The notes: generated by a model from the letters alone, not told the origin. DNA of 64,000 nucleotides from Cellulomonas dongxiuzhuiae (GCF_018623035.1 NZ_CP076023.1:2914001-2978000); one strand, 5' to 3'; shown: positions 7,191 through 16,100, counted from the stretch's first letter. Numbers and translations: made by a program.

Positions 7191-9047
7191 TCACAGCACC
7201 CCCGATGCCTGGCATCGGATCTCCTGGCCGGGTGCCAGGGTGGGGATGGTCACGGTGGTGCCGGCCGCGATGTCGGGGCGGCCCGGGCACGAGATGGACG
7301 CGAAGCCGTTGGTCGTCCCGGCTCCGTTCGTCGTGACGGTGGTCGCGTCGCGCAGGAGGATGCCCGACAGGGTCGTCTGGCCCGTGTTGCGCACGGTGTA
7401 CCGCCACACCAGCGCCGTGCCGGCGTCGCGCGGCTGCGCGGCGGCGAGCGGCGTGGTGAACCCGGTGTCGCTCGCGAGGAACGCCTGCTTGACGAGGCTC
7501 ACCCCCGGGCGCAGGTTGAGCACGGTGCACGTGTAGCTGCGGCCACGCTCGAGCGTGAGGTCGAAGTGGTTCGCCGTGACCGCGACCGGGACGACGCTCT
7601 GGTCGCTGCGGCGGCAGCTCACGCGGTCGAGCACGTAGCCCGCCTGCACGGTCTCGGTGACACGCACGGAGCGGGTCGGGCTCGGGACGTCGATGGTCCC
7701 GACGGCTGATCCGGCGGCACCCGCCGTCACCAGCGGTCCCCCGAGCCCGTCCGCCGTGAACGACCAGCCCGCGGTCGGGACCGCCGTCGTGCCGCTCGGG
7801 ATGGTGGTGCTGACGAGCGTGAGCGTCGTCGGCGCGACGTAGGTGCTGAGGAAGGTGCAGGTGATGGGGGCTGCGGGAGCAGAGGTCGCCTCGGGGACGT
7901 TCGCGAGGGTCACGCTGCGGCTGGCCAGGTTGATCTCCAGGCCGGACGGGATTGCAGCGTTCAAGCCGTCACGGCAGGTGATCGAGGACAGCTCCCAGCT
8001 CGCGGCCGGCGCGTGCTCGGTCAAAGTGACGCTCTCGCCCGTCACCTGGAAGTCGCGGGCCGCCAGCGCCACGCTGCTGCCGACCGCGGCCGGCGTGAGC
8101 GCGAAGTCGGGAGCGAGCCACGGTGAGGTCGGCACGCTCGACCTCGACGTGAACGTCGAGGCGGGGATCGTGGAGGTGCTGTCACCGACCGCCGCGGCCT
8201 GCTTGACGACCGTCAAGGGACGAATCTGGTCCAGCCTGCCCCACAGGCAGTTGACGCTGACGGCGCTCTCAACCGTGGTGACTGTCTCGGTGAACGTGCC
8301 CGTCGAGCTGTTCGCGCAGCTACCGCTGCTGGCTGCAGGCTTCAAGCCCTGGACGCTCAGCCGGTACTTCATGCCGTTGAGCGTCACCGTCTCCGTGCGC
8401 ATCAGACCCGCGACGTTCACCGTGCCGGCTGTCTCGTTCAGGACGTAGTCCGTCGAGAGGACGTTTCCGCCGACGCGGAGTTTCAGTGCACCCCGGAAGA
8501 ACGGGGTTCCCGTCGTGACCCGGTTGTTGTGGTGCCTGAGGGTACCGAGTAGGAAAGAGCCGCCGTTCGGGACGTCGGCCGTCGGCCCCGGCGTCAGGCC
8601 GATGACACTTTGGCCTGGCGCCTGTTCCTGGGTGAGGAGACCGATGCTCCTGGGGCCGTATCCGGCCGCGTCGAGCGTGGCGGGGCACGGGGGGTTGCTG
8701 TCGTCGTCCCAAGCGAACCACCCGAAGATCCAGTACCGAGTCTGGCGGATCGGACGTCCGTGCGCCGCGCGTACCTCCGTGGACGACCAACGGTCGGCGG
8801 AGGGCGAGGTCGGGTCGAACCGGACGCAGTTGTTGGACTCGGAGCCGGCAGGTCCGCCGGTCGCGTCGGTCCCGCGGTGGTTGCTGAGATTGGCGTCGAT
8901 GGCAACACCGGTCGCAGCCGCGGCGGGGGTCGCCGCCAGGACGCCCACGACCGGCGCGAGCCCCAGACCAAGCACGAGTGCGGCCGCTGCGCCGACGGCG
9001 GCACGACGTGTGCCCGCCCTGCGCTGCCTGCTCGCAACTGCGCCCAT
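7191..9047 (-). CDS. large secreted surface protein with DUF11/prealbumin-like domains
   Basis: A 618-residue protein with an ordinary Sec signal peptide (RRAAVGAAAALVLGLGLAP, cut near ATPAAAATG). The ectodomain contains Cys pairs, prealbumin-like segments (VRVTETVQAGYVLDRVSC) and a final DUF11-like domain (WRYTVRNTGQTTLSGILLRD). It ends soon after that domain at CQASGVL, with no LPxTG, LAxTG or membrane anchor. The ATG at 9047 is preferred because it starts directly before the signal peptide. An AAGGGG lies 10 nt upstream. It is the first gene of the SipW-type cluster and may be its adhesin or cap. Confidence 0.82.
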   Translation of the reverse strand: MGAVASRQRRAGTRRAAVGAAAALVLGLGLAPVVGVLAATPAAAATGVAIDANLSNHRGTDATGGPAGSESNNCVRFDPTSPSADRWSSTEVRAAHGRPIRQTRYWIFGWFAWDDDSNPPCPATLDAAGYGPRSIGLLTQEQAPGQSVIGLTPGPTADVPNGGSFLLGTLRHHNNRVTTGTPFFRGALKLRVGGNVLSTDYVLNETAGTVNVAGLMRTETVTLNGMKYRLSVQGLKPAASSGSCANSSTGTFTETVTTVESAVSVNCLWGRLDQIRPLTVVKQAAAVGDSTSTIPASTFTSRSSVPTSPWLAPDFALTPAAVGSSVALAARDFQVTGESVTLTEHAPAASWELSSITCRDGLNAAIPSGLEINLASRSVTLANVPEATSAPAAPITCTFLSTYVAPTTLTLVSTTIPSGTTAVPTAGWSFTADGLGGPLVTAGAAGSAVGTIDVPSPTRSVRVTETVQAGYVLDRVSCRRSDQSVVPVAVTANHFDLTLERGRSYTCTVLNLRPGVSLVKQAFLASDTGFTTPLAAAQPRDAGTALVWRYTVRNTGQTTLSGILLRDATTVTTNGAGTTNGFASISCPGRPDIAAGTTVTIPTLAPGQEIRCQASGVL

Positions 9048-9578
9048 GTCCGGTGTCCCCTTGATCCTGCGGTGGCTGTCGTGCCGCTCTCCTGACGAGT
9101 GCGACGTGGTCCGACATCCGCTTGCAGGTTCAAGTAGGTCATTCGTCCAAGACGGCCGTCCATTACGACACAAAGGTCACACCACGCCACACCCGGATCT
9201 ACGGGCGCACAACGACGGGTGCTACTCCCCAGGTCGCCGATCTGTTTCACCCGGTCGCTCGAAAGTTGAACTCGTTGCCATCGCCGGTCATGACAACCTC
9301 GCGCCGCGTCACCCGTTTGATGCCGAGGCGCAGGTCACAGACGGCAACCGTTCGCCAGAGCGATCGACGGTGCCCCGGCGCCCGCGGCCATCTACCGTGC
9401 CGACGCCTGCGTCGCGGGGCCCGACCGCCGTGCCGCACCGGACAAGGCGCCCATCCCGGGACCCTGTCGGCGGCGACGTCGACCGACTTTCGGAGATGCA
9501 GAGCCCACTTTCGTCACCGACCAGGCCCGGCGGCGCACCGACATGTGCGCCGGCCGGACCGGACGTGCCGACAACGAC
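9048..9578. other. non-coding region upstream of the SipW-type cluster
   Basis: About 530 nt without a convincing gene. The stretch 9121-9180 has only 31 G/C of 60, well below the neighbouring genes. This suggests a regulatory or recently acquired segment. The promoter of the cluster must lie here, read toward lower coordinates, but no -35/-10 pair was convincing. No known riboswitch could be matched by eye. Confidence 0.6.
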
Positions 9579-9620
9579 GCAGCGGGCGGCCCCGGGATCT
9601 CTCCCGGGACCGCCCGCTGC
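9579..9620 (-). terminator. terminator after rplO
   Basis: A 19-position stem with one mismatch (9579-9597 with 9602-9620) closes on a 4-nt loop, 33 nt beyond the rplO stop. It has no U-tract, as is common in high-GC actinobacteria. It marks the end of the S10-spc ribosomal transcript before the inserted surface cluster. Confidence 0.85.
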
Positions 9621-9653
9621 GTGTGGTCCGACCGTGCGGACGTCTGCGGGGCG

Positions 9654-10367
9654 TCAGCCCTGCGCGACACTCCCGCCGGCGGCCTCGATCTTGTCCTTCG
9701 CCGATGCGGAGCACTTGTCCACGTCGACCGAGACCTTGACCGTCAGCTCGCCGTCGCCCAGCACCTTGACGCGGTGGCCCTTGCGGACCGCGCCCTTGGC
9801 GACCAGGTCGGCGACCGTCACGTCGCCACCGTCGGGGTACAGCGCCGAGAGCTTGTCCAGGTTGACGACCTGGTACTCGACGCGGAACGGGTTCTTGAAG
9901 CCACGGAGCTTGGGCAGCCGCATGTGCAGCGGCATCTGCCCACCCTCGAAGCGGTCCGGCACCTGGTACCGGGCCTTGGTGCCCTTGGTACCACGGCCGG
10001 CCGTCTTGCCCTTGGACGCCTCACCACGACCCACGCGGGTCTTGGCGGTCTTGGCGCCCGGGGCCGGACGCAGGTGGTGCACCTTGAGGGTGCCCCCCGC
10101 GCCGGGCTGGGCAGCGGCCTCGGCAGCGGCCTTGGCGGCAGCCGTCGGGGCCTTCTTCTTCGCCGGGGCCTTCTCGGCCTTCGCGGAGGACTCAGCCGTG
10201 GAGGAGTCGGCCTTGGCGGACGAGGCCGCCTTGGTCTTCTTCTCCGCAGCCGGAGCGGACTCCGTCTTGGCGGTGGCCTTCTTCGCCGGGGCCTTCTTGG
10301 CAGCCTTGGGCGCCTCGGTCACCGTCGTGTCGTCGGCCTTCTTGTCAGCCTTCTTGTCGTCGGCCAT
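9654..10367 (-). CDS. rplO: 50S ribosomal protein L15 with long disordered N-terminal extension
   Basis: The L15 domain begins near residue 92 ([22 protein letters not shown]) and carries the usual glycine-rich GRG and G(F/Y)KNPF elements. It is preceded by about 90 residues rich in Lys, Ala and Glu ([13 protein letters not shown]-like), so the protein is 237 residues against about 145 for typical L15. The ATG at 10367 has AGGAGG 10 nt upstream. A GTG at 10373 overlapping the rpmD stop is the alternative. It is the last gene before a strong terminator. Confidence 0.96.
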   Translation of the reverse strand: MADDKKADKKADDTTVTEAPKAAKKAPAKKATAKTESAPAAEKKTKAASSAKADSSTAESSAKAEKAPAKKKAPTAAAKAAAEAAAQPGAGGTLKVHHLRPAPGAKTAKTRVGRGEASKGKTAGRGTKGTKARYQVPDRFEGGQMPLHMRLPKLRGFKNPFRVEYQVVNLDKLSALYPDGGDVTVADLVAKGAVRKGHRVKVLGDGELTVKVSVDVDKCSASAKDKIEAAGGSVAQG

Positions 10368-10369
10368 GG

Positions 10370-10552
10370 TCACTCGACCTCCTCGACCGCGACCAGGTGC
10401 GTCACCGTGTTGACCATGCCGCGGATCTCAGGGCGGTCCTCCTTGACGACGACGTCGCCGATCCGCTTCAGGCCCAGGGTGCGCAGCGTGTCGCGCTGGT
10501 TCTGCTTACCGCCGATGGCGGAACGGGTCTGGGTCACCTTGAGGCGGGCCAT
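10370..10552 (-). CDS. rpmD: 50S ribosomal protein L30
   Basis: The 60-residue protein [14 protein letters not shown]... has normal L30 length and the GLKRIGD and [10 protein letters not shown] segments. The start at 10552 shares one base with the rpsE stop (TGATG). A second ATG three bases upstream would add one Met and overlap by four. It is coupled to rpsE upstream and rplO downstream. Confidence 0.98.
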   Translation of the reverse strand: MARLKVTQTRSAIGGKQNQRDTLRTLGLKRIGDVVVKEDRPEIRGMVNTVTHLVAVEEVE

Positions 10553-11190
10553 CATGCACCTGCCTTCGCGGCCGCAGCGGCACGGCCCTCGGCCTGCGCG
10601 CGCAGCAGCGCGTGCGGCGCGACGTGGTCGAGCGGCAGCCCACGACGGGCGGCCACGGCCTCGGGCTCCTCGAGGGAGCGCAGGGCCTCGACCGTCGCGT
10701 GCACGATGTTGATCGCGTTGGTCGACCCGAGCGACTTGCTGAGCACGTCGTGGATCCCGGCGCACTCGAGCACCGCACGCACCGGACCACCGGCGATCAC
10801 ACCGGTACCCGGCGACGCGGGGCGCAGGAAGACGACACCGGCGGCCTTCTCACCCGTGACGGGGTGAGGGATGGTGCCCTGGATACGGGGGACGCGGAAG
10901 AAGCTCTTCTTCGCCTCCTCGACACCCTTGGCGATCGCCGCGGGCACCTCCTTGGCCTTGCCGTAGCCGACGCCGACCGTGCCGTCGCCGTCGCCCACCA
11001 CGACGAGCGCGGTGAAGCTGAACCGGCGGCCGCCCTTGACGACCTTGGCGACACGGTTGATCGTCACGACGCGCTCGACGAACGCGCTCTTCTCGGGGGC
11101 GTCACGCCGCCCGCCGTCACGACGGCCGCCGTCCCGGCGGTCGCCGCCGGTGCCACCGGCACCGGTGTTGCTGCGCTGAGGAGCAGCCAT
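10552..11190 (-). CDS. rpsE: 30S ribosomal protein S5
   Basis: The 212-residue protein has a double-stranded RNA-binding-like S5 domain ([20 protein letters not shown]) and the C-terminal S5 domain ([17 protein letters not shown]). The first 34 residues are a Gly/Arg/Asp-rich tail with repeated DGGRR. S5 helps shape the decoding centre and mRNA entry. It follows rplR by 34 nt. Confidence 0.99.
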   Translation of the reverse strand: MAAPQRSNTGAGGTGGDRRDGGRRDGGRRDAPEKSAFVERVVTINRVAKVVKGGRRFSFTALVVVGDGDGTVGVGYGKAKEVPAAIAKGVEEAKKSFFRVPRIQGTIPHPVTGEKAAGVVFLRPASPGTGVIAGGPVRAVLECAGIHDVLSKSLGSTNAINIVHATVEALRSLEEPEAVAARRGLPLDHVAPHALLRAQAEGRAAAAAKAGA

Positions 11191-11224
11191 CAGAGAGTCC
11201 TCTTCTTCGATGCGGAGTTCGTCG

Positions 11225-11596
11225 TCACAGGTTCAGACCGCCCTCACGGGCGCCGTCGGCGACCGCAGCGACCCGACCGTGGTACTTGTTGCCGCCACGG
11301 TCGAACACGACGGCCTCGACGCCAACAGCCTTGGCACGAGCGGCCACGAGCTCGCCGACCTTGCGGGCCTTGGCGGTCTTGTCGCCGTCGTCGCCACGCA
11401 GGTCGACCTCGAGGGTCGACGCAGACGCGAGCGTCTTGCCGATCGCGTCGTCCACGACCTGAGCGGTCATGTGCCGCGCGGAGCGCGTCACGACGAGGCG
11501 GGGACGAGCAGCCGTACCGACCACCTTCTTGCGCAGGCGCAGGTGACGACGCCGACGTGCGACGGTCGTGCCCTTGCCTCTGATGCCGATAGCCAT
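11225..11596 (-). CDS. rplR: 50S ribosomal protein L18
   Basis: A 123-residue protein that binds 5S rRNA in the central protuberance. The basic N-terminus ([19 protein letters not shown]) and the [12 protein letters not shown] motif near the C-terminus are diagnostic. It starts 2 nt after the rplF stop. Confidence 0.99.
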   Translation of the reverse strand: MAIGIRGKGTTVARRRRHLRLRKKVVGTAARPRLVVTRSARHMTAQVVDDAIGKTLASASTLEVDLRGDDGDKTAKARKVGELVAARAKAVGVEAVVFDRGGNKYHGRVAAVADGAREGGLNL

Positions 11597-11598
11597 GG

Positions 11599-12138
11599 CT
11601 ACTTCCCAGCCTTTCCGACCTTGCGGCGCACGTTCTCGCCCGCGTACCGCACGCCCTTGCCCTTGTAGGGCTCCGGCTTGCGGATCTTGCGGATGTTCGC
11701 GGCGACCTCGCCCACCTGCTGCTTGTCGATGCCCTGGACCGAGAACTTCGTCGCGGACTCGACCGCGAACGTGATGCCGGCCGGGGGCTCGATGACCACA
11801 GGGTGGCTGAAGCCGAGTGCGAACTCGAGGTTGTCACCCTTCGCCAGCACGCGGTAACCGGTGCCGACGATCTCGAGCTTCTTGGTGTAGCCCTCCGTCA
11901 CGCCGGTGACCAGGTTGGCCAGCAGCGTGCGGGTCAGGCCGTGCAGCGAGCGCGAGTTGCGCTCGTCGTCGGGACGCGACACCACGAGGGCGCCCGCGTC
12001 GTCGCGGTCCACCGTGAGGGGCGCCGCGATGGTGTGGCTGAGCGTTCCCTTGGGACCCTTGACCGTCACCACGCGGTCGTCGATGGCGACATCGACGCCT
12101 GCCGGCACCGGGACGGGGATCCTGCCGATTCGAGACAT
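11599..12138 (-). CDS. rplF: 50S ribosomal protein L6
   Basis: The 179-residue protein starts [15 protein letters not shown] and ends with the conserved [13 protein letters not shown] segment. It has two tandem L6 folds contacting 23S rRNA near the GTPase centre. The ATG at 12138 follows the rpsH stop by 25 nt. Upstream in-frame extensions read into rpsH antisense-like sequence and were rejected. Confidence 0.99.
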   Translation of the reverse strand: MSRIGRIPVPVPAGVDVAIDDRVVTVKGPKGTLSHTIAAPLTVDRDDAGALVVSRPDDERNSRSLHGLTRTLLANLVTGVTEGYTKKLEIVGTGYRVLAKGDNLEFALGFSHPVVIEPPAGITFAVESATKFSVQGIDKQQVGEVAANIRKIRKPEPYKGKGVRYAGENVRRKVGKAGK

Positions 12139-12163
12139 GGCTGTTCTCCTCTCCGTCTCGGAC

Positions 12164-12562
12164 TTACCAGACGTAGGCGAGGACTTCCCCACCCACGCCC
12201 TTCTTGGCGGCCTGCTTGTCGGTGAGCAGCCCCGAGGACGTGGACAGGATCGCCACACCCAGGCCGCCGAGCACCTTCGGCAGATTGGTCGACTTGGCGT
12301 ACACGCGCAGGCCCGGCTTGGACACGCGCTTGACGCCGGCGAGCGCACGCTCGCGGTTGGGGCCGTACTTCAGCGTGATCGTGAGGTTCTTGCCCACAGG
12401 GGCGTCCTCGACGGTCCAGCCGGAGATGTAGCCCTCGGCCTGCAGGATCTCGGCGACGTGGCTCTTCAGCTTCGAGAACGGGATCGTCACCGTGTCGTGG
12501 TGCGCCGAGTTGGCGTTGCGCAGACGAGTCAGGAAGTCTGCGATCGGGTCGGTCATGGTCAT
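12164..12562 (-). CDS. rpsH: 30S ribosomal protein S8
   Basis: The 132-residue protein ([15 protein letters not shown] start, [17 protein letters not shown] near the end) has normal length. S8 binds 16S rRNA helix 21 and in E. coli represses the spc operon. Two ATGs are possible (12562 and 12556). The first is better placed 10 nt from AAAGGG. A strong hairpin stands between this gene and rpsN. Confidence 0.99.
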   Translation of the reverse strand: MTMTDPIADFLTRLRNANSAHHDTVTIPFSKLKSHVAEILQAEGYISGWTVEDAPVGKNLTITLKYGPNRERALAGVKRVSKPGLRVYAKSTNLPKVLGGLGVAILSTSSGLLTDKQAAKKGVGGEVLAYVW

Positions 12563-12590
12563 CGGGCGTCAGCCCTTTCTCGCCGGGGTA

Positions 12591-12618
12591 TCCGCGGCCC
12601 TGTGTTCAGGGCCGCGGA
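12591..12618 (-). promoter_or_regulatory. strong hairpin between rpsN and rpsH
   Basis: A perfect 12-bp GC stem (12591-12602 with 12607-12618) with a 4-nt loop lies in the 94-nt gap between rpsN and rpsH, inside the spc operon. It could be a partial terminator, an RNA-processing site or a ribosomal-protein binding site. The sequence alone cannot decide. Confidence 0.65.
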
Positions 12619-12656
12619 CCTACCGACGTCAGGAGGGTGTTACCAGCAGCGCTGGA

Positions 12657-12842
12657 TTACCAGCTGCTCTTCGTCACGCCGGGGAGCTCGCCACGGTGGG
12701 CCATCTCCCGCACGCAGATCCGGCACAGGCCGAACTTGCGGTACACCGAGTGCGGACGTCCGCACTTCTGGCAACGCGTGTAACCGCGGACCGCGAACTT
12801 GGGCTTCGCAGCCGCCTTGTTGATGAGGGCGGTCTTCGCCAT
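12657..12842 (-). CDS. rpsN: 30S ribosomal protein S14, zinc-binding type Z
   Basis: At 61 residues this is the short zinc-ribbon S14. Cys24, Cys27, Cys40 and Cys43 form two CxxC pairs. It sits in the 30S head. The gene lies at the normal spc position, after rplE with a 1-nt gap. Confidence 0.98.
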   Translation of the reverse strand: MAKTALINKAAAKPKFAVRGYTRCQKCGRPHSVYRKFGLCRICVREMAHRGELPGVTKSSW

Positions 12843-12843
12843 G

Positions 12844-13416
12844 TCAGTTCTCCTTGAACGGGAAGCCGAGGAGCTTGAGGAGCGCGCGGCCCTCGTCGTC
12901 CGTCGTCGCGGTGGTCACGATCGTGATGTCCATACCGCGGACACGGTCGATCTTGTCCTGGTCGATCTCGTGGAACACGGACTGCTCCACGAGGCCGAAC
13001 GTGTAGTTGCCGTGACCGTCGAACTGCTTGGGCGACAGGCCGCGGAAGTCGCGGATGCGCGGCAGCGCGGTGGAGAGCAGACGGTCGAGGAACTCCCAGG
13101 CACGGTCGCCGCGCAGCGTGACGTGCGCGCCGATCGGCATGCCCTCGCGCAGCTTGAACTGCGCGATCGACTTGCGAGCCTTGGTGACCTGCGGCTTCTG
13201 GCCCGTGATCTGGGTCAGGTCGCGGATCGCGCCCTCGATGAGCTTGGAGTCCTTCGCGGCGTCACCGACACCCATGTTGACGACGACCTTGACGAGTCGC
13301 GCCACCTGGTTGATGTTCTCGTGGCTGAACTGCTCGAAGAGCGCCGACCGGATCTCGTCGTTGTAGCGCGTCTTGAGCCGCGGCAGAGCCGGGGCCTCGA
13401 TGGTGGTCTCGGTCAT
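12844..13416 (-). CDS. rplE: 50S ribosomal protein L5
   Basis: The 190-residue protein binds 5S rRNA and contacts S13 in bridge B1b. [14 protein letters not shown] and the C-terminal [10 protein letters not shown] segments are conserved. The ATG at 13416 shares one base with the rplX stop (TGATG). Confidence 0.99.
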   Translation of the reverse strand: MTETTIEAPALPRLKTRYNDEIRSALFEQFSHENINQVARLVKVVVNMGVGDAAKDSKLIEGAIRDLTQITGQKPQVTKARKSIAQFKLREGMPIGAHVTLRGDRAWEFLDRLLSTALPRIRDFRGLSPKQFDGHGNYTFGLVEQSVFHEIDQDKIDRVRGMDITIVTTATTDDEGRALLKLLGFPFKEN

Positions 13417-13757
13417 CAGATGTCCTTACCGGAGCGCTTGGCGACGCGGACGCGCACGTTGCGCGTGCGCCCGTCGCGCTCGACCTGCTCGGTGCGGTAG
13501 CCGACCCGGGTGCCCTTCTTGGTCTCCGGGTCCACGAGCATCACGTTGCTGATGTGGATGGGGGCCTCGATCGTCTCGATGCCACCGGTGCGGGTGCCGC
13601 GCGAGGTCTGGCCGGCCTTCGTGTGCTTCTGCACACGCTGGACGCCCTCCACCACGACACGCTGCGTCTCGGGGAGCACCTCGAGGACGCGTCCCTGCTG
13701 GCCCTTGTCGCGGCCCGAGATCACGAGGACGAGGTCGCCCTTCTTGATCTTCGCCAT
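13416..13757 (-). CDS. rplX: 50S ribosomal protein L24
   Basis: A 113-residue KOW-domain protein ([20 protein letters not shown] at residues 4-23), one of the two assembly initiators of the 50S subunit. Two nt separate it from rplN upstream. Confidence 0.99.
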   Translation of the reverse strand: MAKIKKGDLVLVISGRDKGQQGRVLEVLPETQRVVVEGVQRVQKHTKAGQTSRGTRTGGIETIEAPIHISNVMLVDPETKKGTRVGYRTEQVERDGRTRNVRVRVAKRSGKDI

Positions 13758-13759
13758 GG

Positions 13760-14128
13760 TCAGATCACCTCCGGAGCGAGCGAGATGATCTTCATGAACT
13801 TCTTGTCACGCAGCTCCCGGCCCACCGGGCCGAAGATGCGCGTGCCACGAGGCTCGCCGTCGTTCTTGAGGATCACAGCCGCGTTCTCGTCGAACTTGAT
13901 GTACGAGCCGTCGGGGCGCCGACGCTCCTTGCGGGTGCGGACGATGACCGCCTTGACGACGTCGCCCTTCTTGACGTTGCCGCCGGGGATGGCGTCCTTC
14001 ACGGTGGCGACGATGACGTCACCGATGCCCGCGTACCGGCGGCCGGAGCCGCCGAGCACACGGATGCAGAGGATCTCCTTGGCACCCGTGTTGTCGGCGA
14101 CACGCAGTCGCGACTCCTGCTGGATCAT
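13760..14128 (-). CDS. rplN: 50S ribosomal protein L14
   Basis: The 122-residue protein starts [18 protein letters not shown], the L14 signature. It lies at the subunit interface and binds L19 and the silencing factor RsfS in other bacteria. The AGGAG before ATG 14128 is good. In E. coli rplN opens the spc operon. Here a 163-nt gap with a hairpin separates it from rpsQ. Confidence 0.99.
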   Translation of the reverse strand: MIQQESRLRVADNTGAKEILCIRVLGGSGRRYAGIGDVIVATVKDAIPGGNVKKGDVVKAVIVRTRKERRRPDGSYIKFDENAAVILKNDGEPRGTRIFGPVGRELRDKKFMKIISLAPEVI

Positions 14129-14213
14129 CTACCTACTCCTGTCGTCTGGCGGGTTCTCGCTCGCGCGATGGCGGCGAGCCTGGCCATCCGGATGGTTGCC
14201 GTGGTGCACACGC

Positions 14214-14236
14214 CGCGGGCGGGAGACCCGCCCGCG
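14214..14236 (-). terminator. hairpin at the S10/spc operon junction
   Basis: A 10-bp perfect stem (14214-14223 with 14227-14236) and a 3-nt loop lie between rpsQ and rplN. Flanking GTTGCC and GGCAAC segments could lengthen the structure. It coincides with the classic boundary between the S10 and spc units, so it may be a terminator or attenuator. Confidence 0.55.
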
Positions 14237-14291
14237 TCGTGGGCAACTGTCGTCGTGCTGTGCTGCGCAGGCCTCGCGGCCGGCGGCAGGA

Positions 14292-14582
14292 TTACTTGGC
14301 CTTCTGGAGGATCTCGACGAGCCGGAAGTGCTTGGCTGCCGACAGCGGCCGGGTCTCCATGATCTCGACCAGGTCGCCGACGCCGGCGGCGTTCAGCTCG
14401 TCGTGCGCCTTGACCTTGCTGGTCCGGCGGATGACCTTGCCGTACAGCGGGTGCTTGACGCGGTCCTCGACCTCGACCACGACCGTCTTGTCCATCTTGT
14501 CGGACACGACGTAGCCGCGGCGGGTCTTGCGGTCCGCGCGGGGCTCCGACGTCGCCGTCGTCTGCTCGTGCTTGGTGGTCAT
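14292..14582 (-). CDS. rpsQ: 30S ribosomal protein S17
   Basis: The 96-residue protein is an OB fold ([20 protein letters not shown], then [13 protein letters not shown]). It is a primary 16S rRNA binder. The ATG at 14582 sits 7 nt from the rpmC stop. An in-frame upstream start lies inside rpmC and was not used. Confidence 0.99.
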   Translation of the reverse strand: MTTKHEQTTATSEPRADRKTRRGYVVSDKMDKTVVVEVEDRVKHPLYGKVIRRTSKVKAHDELNAAGVGDLVEIMETRPLSAAKHFRLVEILQKAK

Positions 14583-14589
14583 GATTGCC

Positions 14590-14826
14590 TCACTCCGCGC
14601 TCGGGGCGGTACGGATGCCGAGCTCACGCTCGCGCAGGATCGTGTAGATGCGCGCGATGTCGCGGCGGACGGCCTTGAGCCGTCCGTGGCTCTCGAGCTG
14701 ACCGGTCGCGGACTGGAAGCGGAGGTTGAACAGCTCCTCCTTGGCCTTCTTCAGCTCGGCGACCAGCTTCTCGTCGTCGAAGGTGTCCAGCTCCGTGGGA
14801 GCCAGCTCCTTGGTTCCGATAGCCAT
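14590..14826 (-). CDS. rpmC: 50S ribosomal protein L29
   Basis: A 78-residue two-helix protein near the polypeptide exit tunnel, where trigger factor and SRP dock. [15 protein letters not shown] and [10 protein letters not shown] are conserved. It shares one base with the rplP stop. Confidence 0.98.
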   Translation of the reverse strand: MAIGTKELAPTELDTFDDEKLVAELKKAKEELFNLRFQSATGQLESHGRLKAVRRDIARIYTILRERELGIRTAPSAE

Positions 14827-15242
14827 CAGTTACCACCCTCGCGCACGATGAAACGTGTCTTCATCGGGAGCTTGTGCTGCGCGCGACGCATGGCCTCGCG
14901 CGCGAGCGGCTCCGGGACACCGGCGAGCTCGAACAGAACTCGGCCCGGCTTGACGTTGGCGATCCACCACTCGGGCGAGCCCTTGCCGGAACCCATGCGG
15001 GTCTCGGCGGGCTTCTTCGTCAGGGGACGGTCCGGGTAGATGTTGATCCAGACCTTCCCCCCACGCTTGATGTGGCGGGTCATGGCGATACGTGCAGCCT
15101 CGATCTGCCGGTTGGTGACGTAGGCGGGCTCGAGAGCCTGGATGCCGTACTCACCGAACGAGATCGTGGTGCCACCCGTCGCGGCGCCGGAGCGCCCCGG
15201 GTGGTGCTGCTTGCGGTGCTTCAGCCTGCGCGGGATCAGCAC
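14826..15242 (-). CDS. rplP: 50S ribosomal protein L16
   Basis: A 138-residue protein beginning [19 protein letters not shown]. The L16 motif [15 protein letters not shown] lies near residues 82-96. It organises the A-site region and is needed for late 50S assembly. Three nt separate it from rpsC. Confidence 0.99.
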   Translation of the reverse strand: MLIPRRLKHRKQHHPGRSGAATGGTTISFGEYGIQALEPAYVTNRQIEAARIAMTRHIKRGGKVWINIYPDRPLTKKPAETRMGSGKGSPEWWIANVKPGRVLFELAGVPEPLAREAMRRAQHKLPMKTRFIVREGGN

Positions 15243-15245
15243 GGC

Positions 15246-16100
15246 TCAGGCCTCCGTTCCGGACTCGGTGGGCGCCGGCGCCGCGGGTGCCTGCTCGGCA
15301 GCCGGGGCGGGGGCGTCCTGACGCTCGGGACGACGGGCCCCGCCGGTGCGAGGACCACGGTCACCACGGTCACCACGGTCACCACGGTCACCACGGTCGC
15401 CGCGCGGGCCACCGCGGGAAGGACGGGGAGCCTGCGAGGCCTGCTCGCGCGCCCACTCCTTCTCCGTCATGTCGCCCTTGTAGACCCAGACCTTCACGCC
15501 GATGCGGCCGAAGGTCGTGCGGGCCTCGAAGAAGCCGTAGTCGATGTTCGCGCGCAGCGTGTGCAGCGGCACACGACCCTCGCGGTAGAACTCCGTACGG
15601 CTCATCTCAGCGCCACCGAGGCGGCCGGACACCTGCACACGGATGCCCTTGGCACCCGCACGCTGGGCCGACTGGATGCCCTTGCGCATGGCGCGGCGGA
15701 ACGAGACACGGCTCGCCAGCTGCTCGGCGATGCCCTGGGCGACCAGCTGAGCCTCGATCTCGGCGTTCTTGACCTCGAGGATGTTCAGCTGGACCTGCTT
15801 GCCCGTGAGCTTCTCGAGCTCGCCGCGGATGCGGTCGGCCTCCGCGCCACGACGCCCGATGACGATGCCCGGGCGGGCGGTGTGGATGTCGACGCGCACA
15901 CGGTCACGCGTGCGCTCGATCTCGACCTTGGCGATGCCGGCGCGCTCGAGACCCGTGCTCATGAGCTTGCGGATCTGCACGTCCTCACGGACGTAGTCGC
16001 GGTAGCGCTGACCCGGCTTCGTCGAGTCCGCGAACCACCGCGAACGGTGATCGGTCGTGATGCCCAGGCGGTACCCGAGCGGGTTGACTTTCTGTCCCAC
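15246..16100 (-). CDS. rpsC: 30S ribosomal protein S3 with repeat-rich C-terminal tail
   Basis: The 284-residue protein has the KH domain ([15 protein letters not shown]) and the S3 C-terminal domain ([20 protein letters not shown]). Beyond residue about 215 comes a disordered tail containing five Gly-Asp-Arg repeats and Pro/Ala-rich sequence. S3 forms the mRNA entry channel and helicase. The ATG at 16100 shares one base with the rplV stop. Confidence 0.99.
   Translation of the reverse strand: MGQKVNPLGYRLGITTDHRSRWFADSTKPGQRYRDYVREDVQIRKLMSTGLERAGIAKVEIERTRDRVRVDIHTARPGIVIGRRGAEADRIRGELEKLTGKQVQLNILEVKNAEIEAQLVAQGIAEQLASRVSFRRAMRKGIQSAQRAGAKGIRVQVSGRLGGAEMSRTEFYREGRVPLHTLRANIDYGFFEARTTFGRIGVKVWVYKGDMTEKEWAREQASQAPRPSRGGPRGDRGDRGDRGDRGDRGPRTGGARRPERQDAPAPAAEQAPAAPAPTESGTEA
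15354..15398 (-). repeat. five tandem 9-nt units inside rpsC
   Basis: The 9-base unit ACCACGGTC (plus-strand sense) is repeated five times without change. It encodes the Gly-Asp-Arg repeats of the S3 tail. The frame-preserving unit makes copy-number change by slippage possible without loss of the protein. Confidence 0.9.

Noticed and set aside
9190-9300. Possible c-di-GMP-type riboswitch upstream of the surface cluster
   Set aside because: A few purine-rich loops looked suggestive on the minus strand, but the conserved core of the class could not be aligned by eye. A covariance search would be needed.
15354-15398. Short direct repeats that might be a CRISPR-like array
   Set aside because: The unit is 9 nt with no spacers and encodes a Gly-Asp-Arg tail in the S3 frame.
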